Under the pieces are notes generated by a model that saw nothing but the letters and a program-made list of their open reading frames with translations, was not told where the DNA came from and did no database searches. A DNA stretch of 64,000 nt from Misgurnus anguillicaudatus. Lineage: Eukaryota; Chordata; Actinopteri; Cypriniformes; Cobitidae. The position numbers and the translations under genes were made by a program. The DNA lies in contig NC_073351.2 of assembly GCF_027580225.2 (NCBI RefSeq), forward strand, positions 10,644,501 to 10,708,500, written 5' to 3'. Below, piece after piece: positions 36,041-47,100 of this stretch; the stretch's first letter is position 1; each line of letters opens with the position of its first letter.

Positions 36041-37800
36041 CACCATACTTACTTGTGTAACTACTCATGTAATTTAAATTGGGAAAACATGGGCATGTTT
36101 AATGGTTTCTAAATTCATCCCTGTTTGGATCCTAAGGAACGAATGAGGCTAGGCCAAATGCCAACACACCCACCACGTGCTGAACAAAGATGAAGTGCAC
36201 AAATTGAACAAAGATTGGCATGTATCAATTCATCTAAGTTGAGGAAAGAACACAGCAAAACACTGAAAAAACTGTGGTGTTTTCCTTTAAACTTATACAA
36301 GGCATTTTAATGTGCTTGCTATTGTTAAACGTTAGAGACGTTTGTAAATAATGGTTGCACACCGGTCTGTTATTGTGTTTACATCTCCAAACCCCTAAAC
36401 ATGACACGGCACAAAGCGAAAAGTGATTGGTTGCTTTACTTTTCAGTCATATGGCCTCTTGAGTGGTTCTTGGCTATTTAAAGCTGCCAGACCTTCATTA
36501 GGAAGGTCTGGCAACGCAAGACTAACCAGACATCATGCTAGTAGTCAACCAACTGGCTCTGTCTAATTTGATAGTTCAGATTAATCAGAGTTTTTATGTG
36601 CACAATCCTAATGGGCATGTAATAGCAATCCACTGTAAGAAGAGAAATTAGAAACTACAAACATAAAATATGGAAAATGTCACTGGGTTGGGCATTCCTA
36701 ATGAACCGAGGTCTCTCAAGGATGAATCTGTGAGTGGTCCCACTGGATCCAGAGACCTTCAGCAATAAAAGTGTGTATTCCATGCTGAGAAACAGTGTCT
36801 TTAATAAAGACACAAAATCAGCCTCTTACCTTTAATGCTAAACCATTGGGTGATTTCAAATGCATGCCTAAATGATTGTATACTCAAATTAAAAGCCAAA
36901 CATTAAGTAATTACTATGGAGACAATCAGTTTGTTAGTTCATTAAACTATTTTAAACTGACCCGTTATTGGTTTAACTTAATAAAGGGAAGCACTGCCTT
37001 AAGCAGCCAACGCGACACTAAAATGTTAGTGAGTGTTTATATTTATATCTAGTTTGTAGTATGAGACTAAAACTAATTAGCCAGTGCTGTTTGATTTCTT
37101 TTAATGCCCACCGCTCTGCTAGAATAAGAAAAAGGAAGATATAATTATGTTAATAGTGCCCACAAATACAAGGACTGTTTCAGATATATAAGTACAATAA
37201 GTAATTACTGGTGTTTAATGTGTCTGGTGTATTCATAAGGTCAGTTGTTAAATTCTTGACCTTCAACAGCAAAATCATTTTCTGCCTCACCAAACTAATT
37301 ATTGCTAAAATGTGTATAATTTGACAAAATTGGGTCGAATGATTGAGCTCTGTTAAGATTAGGGTCAAGAAACGGCCTCAGTGAATTCATTTGTCTTGCA
37401 GATCACAAGCAAAGAGGTTTTACAGTTTTTGTAAATGACTTCTTGTCTAGTAAAATGTTTCCATCTGTCTGCTTTTTAAGGAAACATGTGTCCTCTGCTG
37501 TCACACAATAATGTGTCTGAAAGAGTATTAATTGCAGTATGAAGGTACGTTCTATTTTTTTATTCTGTCTCTAACAAGAGAAATTAAATATTTGCTTGGT
37601 TATGTCTAAAGCTCAATTAAATTTGTTCTGGATCATTGGCCATGATTTTTACGCAGTATAAACTTTTTTCCAAAATATGCCTTTTATACTATCATATACA
37701 GTATATGAGGAACACCACCCCGTCAAAAATGAGATAATGATTGTAACCATCCTTTCGGTACGTATTTTACGTTCATCAAATACTTTAGTTTTAAATTCGC
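36041..37800. other. Unique sequence with one strong hairpin, no gene seen
   Basis: AT-rich unique sequence. Apart from the hairpin at 36,485-36,513 I saw no repeat ends, exons or RNA genes. Short ORFs lack domains. Confidence 0.5.
36485..36513. other. Perfect 12-bp stem hairpin
   Basis: TGCCAGACCTTC and GAAGGTCTGGCA form a perfect 12-bp stem around a 5-base loop (ATTAG). The following CAACGCAAGACTA resembles dispersed fish repeat sequence, so this may be the tip of a degraded repeat. It has no T-tract to suggest a Pol III terminator. Confidence 0.7.
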
Positions 37801-37804
37801 TTAA

Positions 37805-38194
37805 AGGAATAGTCTACTCATTTTCAATATTAAAATATGTTATTACCTTAACATAGAGTTGTTGATGCATTCCTCTATCATCTGTGTGCGTGCACGTGGG
37901 CGCTGGAGCGCGCTGCGACGCTTCGATGGCATTTGGCTTGGCCCCATTCATTCAATGGTGCCATTTAGAGATAAAGTTAGAATTGACCAAACACATCAAC
38001 GTTTTTCCTATTTAAGACGAGTAGTTATACGAGCAAGTTTGGTGGTACAAAATAAAACGTAGCGCTTTTCTAAGCGGATTAAGTAATAGCACTTTTGGGA
38101 GTACTTTGACTCGGCGCAGTAACACCCTCCCTCTCCCATTATGAGAGGGAGAAGGAGAGCGGACTTTTCAGGCAAAAATGAGTAGACTATTCCT
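37805..38194. mobile_element. TTAA-flanked MITE, 390 bp
   Basis: TTAA (37,801-37,804) precedes AGGAATAGTCTACTCATTTT, and the right end is its exact inverted copy, followed by TTAA (38,195-38,198). At least 20 bp of the terminal repeats match perfectly, suggesting recent insertion. The TTAA target fits piggyBac- or Kolobok-type elements. The interior is noncoding. Confidence 0.9.
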
Positions 38195-38250
38195 TTAATC
38201 CCGCCCTCAGGCCATTTAAAAAATATTGCTTTGTTGGCAGAATCCATTAA

Positions 38251-39006
38251 AGGTACAATGTGTAAAATGTAGGTGGATCTATTGACAGCTGTTATCAGTG
38301 GTGTGTAAAGACCTTGCATAATAAACAGATATTTTTTATTACCTTACATGGAAGTCACAACTCCTAAAGTAGCCCTTAACTGACAAACTCTACAGAGCGT
38401 TTTTGCACTATGTTGTCTTAGGCCCTGTCCCTAATGGCGCACTTCATGTGGACTTTCAGTCTCGTGGCCTTAAAATGTGCATGCTCGCTTAGTCAACGAA
38501 TTCATAGGATGTCCCATCTGTCATTTTTATGCTCTGAAGTGTGCTTATCAGCGCCCCCTTTGCAACCTTGATGCGGTCTTAGGCAAAGCCCGCACTGCTG
38601 CTGGCTCCACCCACTTAACCAACCCAGAAGTCCTTGGGAAAGCGCAATCAGGCAAATCCGACGACAAATCCGGGAGTTCACACTGATGGGCAACTTCTCT
38701 TCCTATTTCCGGCTTTACGCTTAAATCTGTATCAAAGTACGACTCCGGTGCACCCTCTTGGACTCGCGTCAAGAGTCCCTAAGGTCTGCACTACATGATG
38801 TCATCAAAGTGGGGACTCTGAGGAAGTCCATAATTCCAGAGTGTGCCTTTTGGGACAGGGCCTCAGATAATGACATGTTTTTCCTGTGGCGGCTACCGTA
38901 GCTTTACTATGCGTTTAAAAAAAATGGATGTCTTTTGGACTGAGCCATTGATTGCAATTCACAGTCTTACCACTATATGCCACTAAAACTCCCTGATTGC
39001 ACCTTG
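38251..39006. mobile_element. TTAA-type MITE carrying a nested MITE
   Basis: The left end is TTAA then AGGTACAATGTGTAAAATGTAG, the right end CTGATTGCACCTTGGTAA. Sequence inside matches 48,937-49,536 (GGATCT..TTGACA, TATCAG.GGTGTGTAAAGACC, GATGACATGTTT, TGCCACTAAAA). The copy is interrupted at 38,421-38,862 by another element. Removing that restores the alignment. Confidence 0.85.
38421..38862. mobile_element. Nested MITE with GGCCCTGTCCC ends
   Basis: The left end is GGCCCTGTCCCTAATGGCGC and the right end in reverse complement GGCCCTGTCCCAAAAGGCAC. Flanking triplets are TTA and TCA, a worn 3-bp duplication. A second copy at 52,660-53,093 has a perfect TCA pair. The host element is recognisable on both sides and in the uninterrupted paralogue at 48.9-49.5 kb, so this was a clean insertion. 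Confidence 0.9.
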
Positions 39007-39808
39007 GTAAAAGCCTGATAAAAACCTGTTAGACTCACTTAGAGGGTTTTGCAACTGAGCTCTTCATATCTTTTCATAGATTTGGTGGACTTGTTTATCC
39101 AAAATGACTTAAAGTTTATTACAAAGTACACATTTTTATCAGCATGTGTGTTCTCTCAACCTATGACCTTTTGCGATGCTAATGTCATGTTTACCCACTG
39201 AGATACTACAGAAATTGGAAACAAATTGTTGTTGAACCAAGGCAGTTGCTTTTTATTTCAGACACCGCCAATGTCTTACTGGGTAGCTTGTCAAAGTCAA
39301 AGTGACGAATAATGAAATTGGGTCAATTTTAAACAGCACACATTTTTATTGCTAAAAACAACATTATTTTGTGTATTTGGTATAATACAATGTGTTCGTG
39401 TGGTTTGTGGTTAAAAACTCATTATTTTCCACATACCGTACATTTTTATAGCTCCAGATTTCATTCTCTTCCTGAAATGCATGGATTTGAAAAGCTCTCT
39501 GTCACTGATTGGCCAGCTAATCTGTACGTTGTGATTGGCCTGAATACCTTTGAAGTCAGCCAAAAATGTGACGCTCCTTACCATGTTTGAAAGATTCGGT
39601 TGCTGACAGGAGTTAACTTACAAGCTGTGAATCCAAGTGGGAGGACTTATGATAATGTCGCTCTTGTCTACATCACCAATCCAAGGAAGTAAACTGCTGA
39701 CTACAATCCGTGTGTTTGTTGAAGTCCAAGAAAAGATATTTATGTTGGAGACAATAACTCGCATCATCGTTTACTTTGGGCTTTGTACCTTTTGCATATA
39801 TCGTTAAT
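39007..39808. other. Unique sequence, no gene seen
   Basis: Unique sequence up to the GTACT target site of the LTR element. The ORF at 39,369-39,590 has no domain. Confidence 0.5.
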
Positions 39809-39813
39809 GTACT

Positions 39814-40261
39814 TGTAACGTGGTGCTTTAAAGAAAGCATAGAAGAGGTGAATCCATGTGCAAAAGGTGTTTATTGTAACATCCCATAAAGGGCCAGCAA
39901 TCAAATCCGACAGGGTAAATCCAAACAATCGTAATCCAAATAACAGGCTATGTGTCAGGGCAGGCGGCAGTACAGGCAAAATCCAAATAAACAGGCACAG
40001 GTCAAACACAGGCAGATGCAGATACAGATTTAACAAAAACAGATACAGGTAACAGGGTAAACAGACAGGTTTGGGCGATGTAATAATCAGCCGAGAACTG
40101 GTGTACAGGAAGTGACTTAAATACAAACAGACAGGAAGTGTGAAGTGAAACATGGCATGATGTATTTCAAAATAAAAGGCAGAACAGAACAGGATGTCAA
40201 AATACAAGTTCAAATAACAAAAATACACAGAATACAAGAAAAGACAGAACAAAACCTTACA
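39814..40261 (-). repeat. 3' LTR (LTR A), 448 bp
   Basis: In element orientation it runs TGTAAGGTTTTGTTCTG to CACGTTACA. A TATA-like GTATTTAAG lies at 40,117-40,125 and an AATAAA signal at 39,870-39,875, consistent with promoter and polyadenylation functions. It differs from the outer 5' LTR at three sites only (39,820, 39,867 and 40,076). Confidence 0.92.
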
Positions 40262-40264
40262 GAA

Positions 40265-40280
40265 CCCCCCCTCTAAAGGG
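40265..40280 (-). other. Polypurine tract before the 3' LTR
   Basis: On the minus strand CCCTTTAGAGGGGGGG directly precedes the LTR start after two or three bases. In this element class such a tract primes plus-strand DNA synthesis. Confidence 0.75.
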
Positions 40281-40393
40281 CGACTCCCGGAGCCCAACAT
40301 TCAAATAATAAAGTCCAAATAGAGGGTGGGCGGGCGGGCCAGGACCTCTTGGCAAGGCAGGGCAGTTCAGGAGAGGTCCTGGGTCATGTGGCC

Positions 40394-40645
40394 AGGATGG
40401 TCCAGGGTCATGGGGCAGATGTGGGCCTGGGTCATGGGGCAGATGCGGGCCTGGGTCATGGGGCAGATGCGGGCCTGGGTCATGGGGCAGATGCGGTCCT
40501 GGGTCATGGGGCAGATGCGGACCTGGGTCATGGGGCAGGCTTGGACCTGGGTCATGGGGCAGGCTTGGACCTGGGTCATGGGGCAGGCTTGGACCTGGGT
40601 CATGGGGCAGGCTTGGACCTGGGTCATAGGGCAGGCTTGGACCTG
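40394..40645. repeat. 24-bp tandem repeat in internal region 1
   Basis: About ten units of TGGGTCATGGGGCAGGCTTG plus GACC, with GATGCGGGCC variants at the left. On the minus strand the unit reads as Pro-His-Asp-Pro-Gly-Pro-type octapeptides in the Gag-like frame. It is paralogous to 42,110-42,415. Confidence 0.9.
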
Positions 40646-41450
40646 GGTACTACCCCCCCCCAAAAAAAACTTGGGAAAGCTTCCACTGTCCAAGGTGGCG
40701 ATGTCCCAGATGGTGAACCAGATGAATCCTTATAGCCAGGTGAATCGGATGAATTGGACGGGACCGGTGAATCAGGCAGGACAGACAAATCCGATGAGTC
40801 GGGCGGATCAGATGAGTCGGGCGGATCAGATGAGTCGGGCGGATCAGATGAGTCGGGCGGATCAGATGAGTCGGGCGGATCAGATGAGTCGGGCGGATCA
40901 GATGAGTCGGGCGGATCAGATGAGTCGGGCGGATCAGATGAGTCGGGCGGATCAGATGAGTCAGATGGGTCAGATGAATCGGATGGGTCAGATTCAGGGC
41001 CTTGAGGAACCTCGGGAACTACAAAGCAGAAGGCAGACCAGACGCACCACAGGGCTATGGCAAATTCAGAGATAACAGAGTTCATGAGACATACCTCTGT
41101 GGTCGTCGGTTTAAGCAGGGTGGCCATCTTGACGTCAGGTGCTGGGTGGATAATAGCCCTCATGAGTGAAGGTGTGGTGGTGATGATAGCTCTCTGAAAT
41201 ACAGGTGCAGGAATGATGGTAGCTCTCTCGAGAACAGGTGCAGAAACAGGCAGGATGGCGGCCGTTTTCGGGACAGGCAGGATGGTGGTGGTTTTCTTGA
41301 AGACAGGTGCAGGTGCAGAGACAGGCAGGATGGCGGGCATTTTGGGAACAGGCAGGTTGGCGGCCATTTTAGGGACAGGCAGGATGGCGGCCATTTTGTG
41401 AACAGGCATGGTGGCGGCCATTTTCTGAAAGCAGGGAAAAAACAGGCTTC
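40624..41450 (-). pseudogene. Shortened Gag-like ORF (internal region 1)
   Basis: The start context at 41,450 (ATGAAGCCTG) matches that of the longer ORF at 43,672, but the roughly 100-residue Gag-like N-terminal segment is deleted after a few codons. The frame resumes in the Lys-Met-Ala-Ala repeats. A 265-codon stretch (41,421-40,624) remains open through the hydrophobic segment ([17 protein letters not shown]) and the Ser/Asp/Pro repeats. It then leaves the Pro-His-Asp-Pro frame after an A8 run near 40,661-40,668, where a second deletion has also removed the acidic linker present in the longer copy. I read it as a decayed relative of the 568-codon ORF. Confidence 0.7.
40795..40960. repeat. 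18-bp tandem repeat in internal region 1
   Basis: About nine nearly perfect copies of GATGAGTCGGGCGGATCA. On the minus strand each unit codes the hexapeptide Ser-Asp-Pro-Pro-Asp-Ser in the Gag-like frame. Confidence 0.92.
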
Positions 41451-41507
41451 ATGGTGCTGGTGCGAGATTACTGACCTTTGCTGGATTCCGGTTTAGGCTG
41501 ATTATTC

Positions 41508-41955
41508 TGTAACGGGTTGCTTTGAAGAAAGCGATGAGAAGATGAATCCATGTGCAAAAGGTGTTTATTATGTAAAATCCCAATAAGGGCCAGCAAACAA
41601 ATCCAGTAGGGCAAATCCAAACAATCGTAATTCCAAATACAGGCTCAGGTTCAGGGCAGGCGGCAAACAGGCAATAAATCCAAATACAGGTACGGGTCAA
41701 AACAGGAACAGATACAGATACAAAAACAGATTAACAGGTAGCAAGTAACAGATACAGACAGAATGGGGCGATGAAATAATCAGCCGGGAACAGGTGAACA
41801 GGAAGTGACTTATATACAAAACAGACAGGAAGTGTGAACTGAAACATGGCATGATGAATATCAAAATAAAAGTCAGAACAGAGCAGGGTATCAAAATAAA
41901 AGTCCAAATAACAAAAATACACAGAATACAAGTAAACACAGAACAAAACCTTACA
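41508..41955 (-). repeat. Internal LTR (LTR B), 448 bp, diverged
   Basis: It has the same length, same ends (TGTAAGG to TTACA) and same overall order as LTRs A and C, but dozens of substitutions and small indels by eye. The preceding polypurine tract is at 41,958-41,973. It splits the element's interior into two Gag-like units. Confidence 0.9.
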
Positions 41956-41957
41956 GA

Positions 41958-41973
41958 CCCCCCCTCTAAAGGG
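41958..41973 (-). other. Polypurine tract before the internal LTR
   Basis: CCCTTTAGAGGGGGGG on the minus strand, two bases from LTR B. The Gag-like stop codon is contained in it. Confidence 0.72.
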
Positions 41974-43672
41974 CGACTCCCGGAGCCCAACAGAACACAT
42001 ATAAATTACAAAGTCCAATAGAGGGTGGGCGGGCGGGCCAGGACCTCTTGGCAAAGGCAGGGCAGTTCAGGGGAGGTCCTGGGTCGTGTGGCCAATATGG
42101 TCCAGGGTCGTGGGGCCAGCATGGTCCTGGGTCATGGGGCAGATGCGGGCCTGGGTCATGGGGCAGATGCGGGCCTGGGTCATGGGGCAGATGCGGGCCT
42201 CGGTCATGGGACAGGCTTGGACCTGGGTCATGGGGCAGGCTTGGACCTGGGTCATGGGGCAGGCTTGGACCTGGGTCATGGGGCAGGCTTGGACCTGGGT
42301 CATGGGGCAGGCTTGGACCTGGGTCATGGGGCAGGCTTGGACCTGGGTCATGGGGCAGGCTTGGACCTGGGTCATGGGGCAGGCTTGGACCTGGGTCATG
42401 GGGCAGGCTAGGAGCAGGATCATTGGGCAGACATGGAGCTATATCATGGGGCAGGAATAGACCTGGAACACAAGGAGAGGAAGGGTCCGAGCACACTTCG
42501 GCCTCCGCCTTGGTGTCCTCTGCCTCCTTCCTGTGTCCGGGTACTACCCCCCCCAAAAAAAAACTTGTGAAAGCTTCCGTGGACCAGGGTGATGATATTC
42601 CAGATGGAGGACCAGACAAATCAGATGAGTCAGTTGAGCCAGGTGAATCAGACGGGACAGGTGAGTCAGTTGAGCCAGGTGAATCAGACGGGACAGACGA
42701 ATCAGGCGGGACAGACGAATCAGGCGAGACAGACGAATCAGGCAGGACAGACGAATCAGGCAGGACAGACGAATCAGGCGGGACAGACGAATCAGGCAGG
42801 ATAGACAGATTAGATGAGTCGGGCAGATCAGATGAGTCGGGCAGATCAGATGAGTCGGGCAGATCAGATGAGTCGGGCAGATCAGATGAGTCGGGCAGAT
42901 CAGATGAGTCGGGCAGATCAGATGAGTCGGATGGGTCAGATGAATCTGATTCAGGGCCTTGAGGAACCTCGGGAACAACAGAGCAGAAGGCAGACCAGAC
43001 GCACCACAGGGCTATGGCAAATTCAGAAATAACTGAGTCAATGAGACATACCTTTGGGGTTGTCAGTTCAGGCAGGGCGGCCATCTTGACGGCAGGTGCA
43101 GGGTGTACAATAGCCCTCATGAGTGTAGGTGTGGTGGTGACGATGGCCCTCTGAATTACAGGTGCAGGGATAACGGTAGCTCTCTCAAAAACAGGTGCGA
43201 GTGCAGAGACAGGCAGGATGGCGGCCATTTTGGGAACAGGCAGGATGGCGGCCATTTTAGGCACAGGCAGGATGGCAGCCATTTTGTGATCAGGCATGGT
43301 GGCGGCCATTTTGTGAACAGGCATGGTGGGGGCCATTTTGTGAACAGGCATGGTTTGTACAGGTGTGGGTAGAACAGGCAGGACATGGTGTGGCGTGTTA
43401 GGAATAGCCTCTGGTTTGCTCTCCGCAACACCCACCGTGAAGGGAGAGCCACACAACAACAGGGCAAAGTCAATATAACTCTCCAGGGACCAGGCAGACA
43501 TATCTCGTGGCATACATAAGCGCAACCATTCATCCAATGCATTATAAAACATGTTCTTAAGTGTCACATCGTCAAAATGTACCTGATAGCTCAAGTCCAA
43601 AAAATCACTAACATATTCCTCGATGGGACGGTGGTTCTGGCGTAGTGCAAGTAGTGCAAAAACAGGTTTCAT
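41966..43672 (-). CDS. Gag-like protein of the LTR element, 568 residues
   Basis: This is the only long plausible coding sequence in the window. Residues 1-90 resemble a retrotransposon Gag segment ([19 protein letters not shown], then a DEWLRL helix), the part that would assemble the retrotransposon particle in the cytoplasm. Residues about 105-155 are Lys-Met-Ala-Ala-Ile-Leu-Pro-Val repeats. About 207-234 is a hydrophobic stretch ([17 protein letters not shown]) that looks like a membrane helix and is kept in the second copy. About 243-350 is Ser/Asp/Pro hexapeptide repeats. About 407-533 is Pro-His-Asp-Pro-Gly-Pro octapeptide repeats. No CCHC zinc knuckle, protease or polymerase follows. 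The stop TAG lies inside the polypurine tract at 41,966-41,968. The start was chosen because it is 56 bases after the 5' LTR and has the conserved ATGAAACCTG context. Overlapping plus-strand ORFs are repeat shadows. Confidence 0.75.
   Translation of the reverse strand: MKPVFALLALRQNHRPIEEYVSDFLDLSYQVHFDDVTLKNMFYNALDEWLRLCMPRDMSAWSLESYIDFALLLCGSPFTVGVAESKPEAIPNTPHHVLPVLPTPVQTMPVHKMAPTMPVHKMAATMPDHKMAAILPVPKMAAILPVPKMAAILPVSALAPVFERATVIPAPVIQRAIVTTTPTLMRAIVHPAPAVKMAALPELTTPKVCLIDSVISEFAIALWCVWSAFCSVVPEVPQGPESDSSDPSDSSDLPDSSDLPDSSDLPDSSDLPDSSDLPDSSDLPDSSNLSILPDSSVPPDSSVLPDSSVLPDSSVSPDSSVPPDSSVPSDSPGSTDSPVPSDSPGSTDSSDLSGPPSGISSPWSTEAFTSFFLGGVVPGHRKEAEDTKAEAEVCSDPSSPCVPGLFLPHDIAPCLPNDPAPSLPHDPGPSLPHDPGPSLPHDPGPSLPHDPGPSLPHDPGPSLPHDPGPSLPHDPGPSLPHDPGPSLSHDRGPHLPHDPGPHLPHDPGPHLPHDPGPCWPHDPGPYWPHDPGPPLNCPAFAKRSWPARPPSIGLCNLYVFCWAPGVAL
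42110..42415. repeat. 24-bp tandem repeat in the Gag-like ORF
   Basis: About twelve units of the TGGGTCATGGGGCAGGCTTG-plus-GACC type, with GGGGCAGATGCGGGCC variants at the left. It encodes the octapeptide repeats at residues 407-533 of the 568-residue ORF. Confidence 0.92.
42650..42930. repeat. 18-bp tandem repeats in the Gag-like ORF
   Basis: Two related families, GACGAATCAGGCAGGACA (about 42,690-42,800) and GATGAGTCGGGCAGATCA (42,815-42,925). They encode the Ser/Asp/Pro hexapeptides. The latter is the counterpart of 40,795-40,960. Confidence 0.9.
43210..43345. repeat. 30-33 bp repeats carrying GGCGGCCATTTT
   Basis: Five successive units of ACAGGCAGGATGGCGGCC plus ATTTTG, read on the minus strand as Lys-Met-Ala-Ala repeats. 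Each contains a close match to the YY1 binding consensus on the minus strand (AAAATGGCGGCC). The counterpart in internal region 1 is at 41,325-41,425. Confidence 0.85.
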
Positions 43673-43727
43673 GGTGCTGGTGGGAGATTACTGACCTTCG
43701 CTGGATTCCAGTTGAGGCTGATTATTC

Positions 43728-44135
43728 TGTAACATGGTGCTTTAAAGAAAGCATAGAAGAGGTGAATCCATGTGCAAAAGTTGTTTATTGTAACATCCCA
43801 TAAAGGGCCAGCAATCAAATCCGACAGGGTAAATCCAAACAATCGTAATCCAAATAACAGGCTATGTGTCAGGGCAGGCGGCAGTACAGGCAAAATCCAA
43901 ATAAACAGGCACAGGTCAAACACAGGCAGATGCAGATACAGATTTAACAAAAACAGATACAGGTAACAGGGTAAACAGACAGGTTTGGGTGATGTAATAA
44001 TCAGCCGAGAACTGGTGTACAGGAAGTGACTTAAATACAAACAGACAGGAAGTGTGAAGTGAAACATGGCATGATGTATTTCAAAATAAAAGGCAGAACA
44101 GAACAGGATGTCAAAATACAAGTTCAAATAACAAA
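43728..44135 (-). repeat. 5' LTR (LTR C), 3' part
   Basis: This is 408 bp of the outer 5' LTR, colinear with LTR A at a constant offset of 3,914. It stops after an AAA at 44,133-44,135, where a 4.7-kb insertion begins. The remainder resumes at 48,858. Confidence 0.93.
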
Positions 44136-47100
44136 TATAGCTGCAAGCAGCAATTACCGGGGTCAAGCCAAAAAGGGCACAGAAGAAAGTAAAGTTGAGT
44201 TCGGATGAGCAGTTTAAAGAACCTAGGAACATCTTTTGATTTCAGACAAAACAATATAACAGTTATCAGCAAAAGAGCTGTGTTCTCATTTAGTGAAATC
44301 TCCCCCTCTCTTCTCAACTAGCATTGATAACTAGAACACTGAAGGAAATGTGAGTGGTGCTTGCAGTGGTAATACTCAACTTACAAAATGTTACAGTGGT
44401 GTTAATGAGTCAAAAGAGCCCATCCCCATGTCTCTACGATAATCTGATGCAGAGATATAGCTCTTGCAAAAACGGTTGATAAGGTATTCTCATTGGTTGC
44501 TAGAGAGTAAATTGACATCCACCAGTGATTATAATCCAAGCCATGAAATGAATAATTCATGATGACTTATGGTTTTAGATGTGTTGTTGCAGTAGTTTTA
44601 GGCAAAAATACCATATTCTATCTCAAAACCACTAGGTGGCACACTGACAAAATTATGCATGCAACCTCAAATCATAACTGTGTTGTATCTAGCTAGTTTA
44701 ATGACTATACACTTTAGTTTAGTGAAGAAACAGTTGTATGACCATAGGATTGGCTTGATATCACAGGTTTTGTTCAATTATAACGCCATCTAGTGGTGGA
44801 AGCATACAATTTTTTTTGTGTAGCCTCAGACTGTGGTCGTACATCAGCGTATCAAATATGGTGAAAAAATCTCTTTTCGTTGCGAAGTTATAAACATTTA
44901 TGTGTAAAAAATACAAAATGTAAAGATAATTTTTCGTTTTTTGCATTTTTCGGCCATTTCTGATGAAAATTTTAATATAACCCCAATAGAACTTTTTGTT
45001 CAGAAGGTAAGGTTAGTTTCTTCCTATGGTGTTTTCGAGTCGATCGGAATTACGCTCGCGGAGATATTCGCATGTGTTTTTTAAGTGCTGTTTTGCTGCG
45101 CAGGGTTAACCGTAAGGCGAAATCTGGCATGTTTGGTATCGTTGGACTCGGCAACTATTCAGGACTTCAATGAAACAAGTCCCGTGAAAAAACGTCGATC
45201 ATGTCCAAAGTTATAGGCATGTAAAGCATAAAACTGACCACTAGGTGGCGCTGCGACGAAACGGTGCATGCACACTCAGTTCCTGACTGGCATCTCAATT
45301 ACCAAGTTTCGTGTCAATAGGCCTAAGTTTGGCGAAGATACAGCCTAAAATCTGTTTTTTTGCACTCTACCTAAAATTTGTTGAGGCGCTATACGACAAC
45401 GGATTGGTTTATCAAAATTCTTTTGATAACTTTTTGCCGTGAGTGTCTGTAGATGCTACATACCGATTTTCTTGGCAATCGGGCAAAAGCTCTAGGACGA
45501 GTTCGCAAAAGTAGGTTTTACGAATAATTCAAAATGGCGGAAAAATTTTCATGACGGAAAATGATGTCATAGGGTCCAGTCGAATCGTCTTGAGCCAAGG
45601 AATCAGAGGAATCACGAATTTCGTTTCTAGGACTTACGGGTCAGAAGTTATAATTGAAAACGTAAGTGCAACTTTGGACTGTAGGTGGCGCTAGAGGGTT
45701 GGAGATAGAGACTCCAAATTTGCTGTGGAGACACATTGGACTGTCCTTTATCAGTGTGCCAAATTTCATAACTTTCCTACGTACGGTTCTATGGGCTGCC
45801 ATAGACCGCAATGGCGGAAGAAGAAACGGAAGAAGAATAACTAATAACTAGATAGGTACATTTCCTGAAGAAAATGTGAAGTGGTGCTTGCCGTGGCAAA
45901 TTTCGGGGGACAAAATCTTCTAAGAATGATTATACTCCCAGTTACCAGTCAAACGATCCAAACCCCGTGTCTCTACGATGTTCTGATGCGGAGATATAAG
46001 GCTTTGTTTATTCGGTTGCTAGGGTACTGTATTTGGTTGCTAGGGAAAATTTGACATCCAATAGTGATTACCATCTGAGTCATGAGTCAAACGATCCAAC
46101 CCCCGTGTCTCTATGAGGTTCTGATGCTGAGATATAAGGCTTTGTTTATTCGGTTGCTAGGGTACTCTATTTGGTTGCTAGGGAAAAATTTGACATCCAA
46201 TAGTGATTACACTCCGAGTCACGAGTCAAACGGTCCAACCCCCGTGTCTCTATGGTGTTCTGATGCAGAGATATAAGGCTTTGTTTATTCGGTTGCTAGG
46301 GTACTGTATTTGGTTGCTAGGGAGAAAATTGGCATCCACTAGTGATTACACTCCGAGTCACGAGTCAAACGGTCCAACCCCCGTGTCTCTACAATTTTCT
46401 GATGCAGAGATATAACGATTTGTTTATTCGGTTGCTAGGGAAGTGTATTTGGTTGCTAGGGAAAAATTTGACATCCAATAGTGATTAAACTCTGAGTCAC
46501 GAGTCAAACGGTCCCACCCCCGTGTTTCTATGATGTTCTGATGCGGAGATATAAGGCTTTGTTTATTCGGTTGCTAGGGTACTGTATTTGGTTGCTAGGG
46601 AGAAAATTGGCATCCACTAGTGATTACACTCCGAGTCACGAGTCAAACGGTCCAACCCCCGTGTCTCTACGATTTTCTGATCCGGAGATATAACGATTTG
46701 TTTATTCCGTTGCTAGGGTGCTCATATTTGGTTGCTAGGGGCGTGGCTTAATACCTCTTGGCATCCACTAGTGATTACCCTCAGAGTCTGGAGTAAAACA
46801 GTCCAACCCCTGTGTCTCTACGATTTTCTGATGCGGAGATATAACGATTTGTTTATTCGGTTGCTAGGGAAGTGTATTTGGTTGCTAGGGAAAAATTTGA
46901 CATCCAATAGTGATTACACTCCGAGTCACGAGTCAAACGGTCCCACCCCCGTGTTTCTACGATGTTCTGATGCGGAGATATAAGGCTTTGTTTATTCGGT
47001 TGCTAGGGTACTGTATTTGGTTGCTAGGGAGAACATTGGCATCCACTAGTGATTACACTCCGAGTCACAAGTCAAACGGTCCAACCCCCGTGTCTCTACG

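Noticed and set aside
39764..40300. 178-codon minus ORF and its partner at 43,669-44,232
   Set aside because: They lie in the LTRs, are hydrophobic by composition, and are broken by the LTR boundary. They are LTR shadows.
40326..43032. Many plus-strand ORFs with Gly-Pro or Asp-Glu-Ser repeats in the LTR element
   Set aside because: They are antisense readings of in-frame repeats of the minus-strand Gag-like ORF.
43709..43727. A tRNA primer binding site beside the 5' LTR
   Set aside because: The sequence after the LTR on the minus strand starts GAATAATCAGCC, without the TGG expected. A TGG occurs about 18 bases on, which is too far to call.
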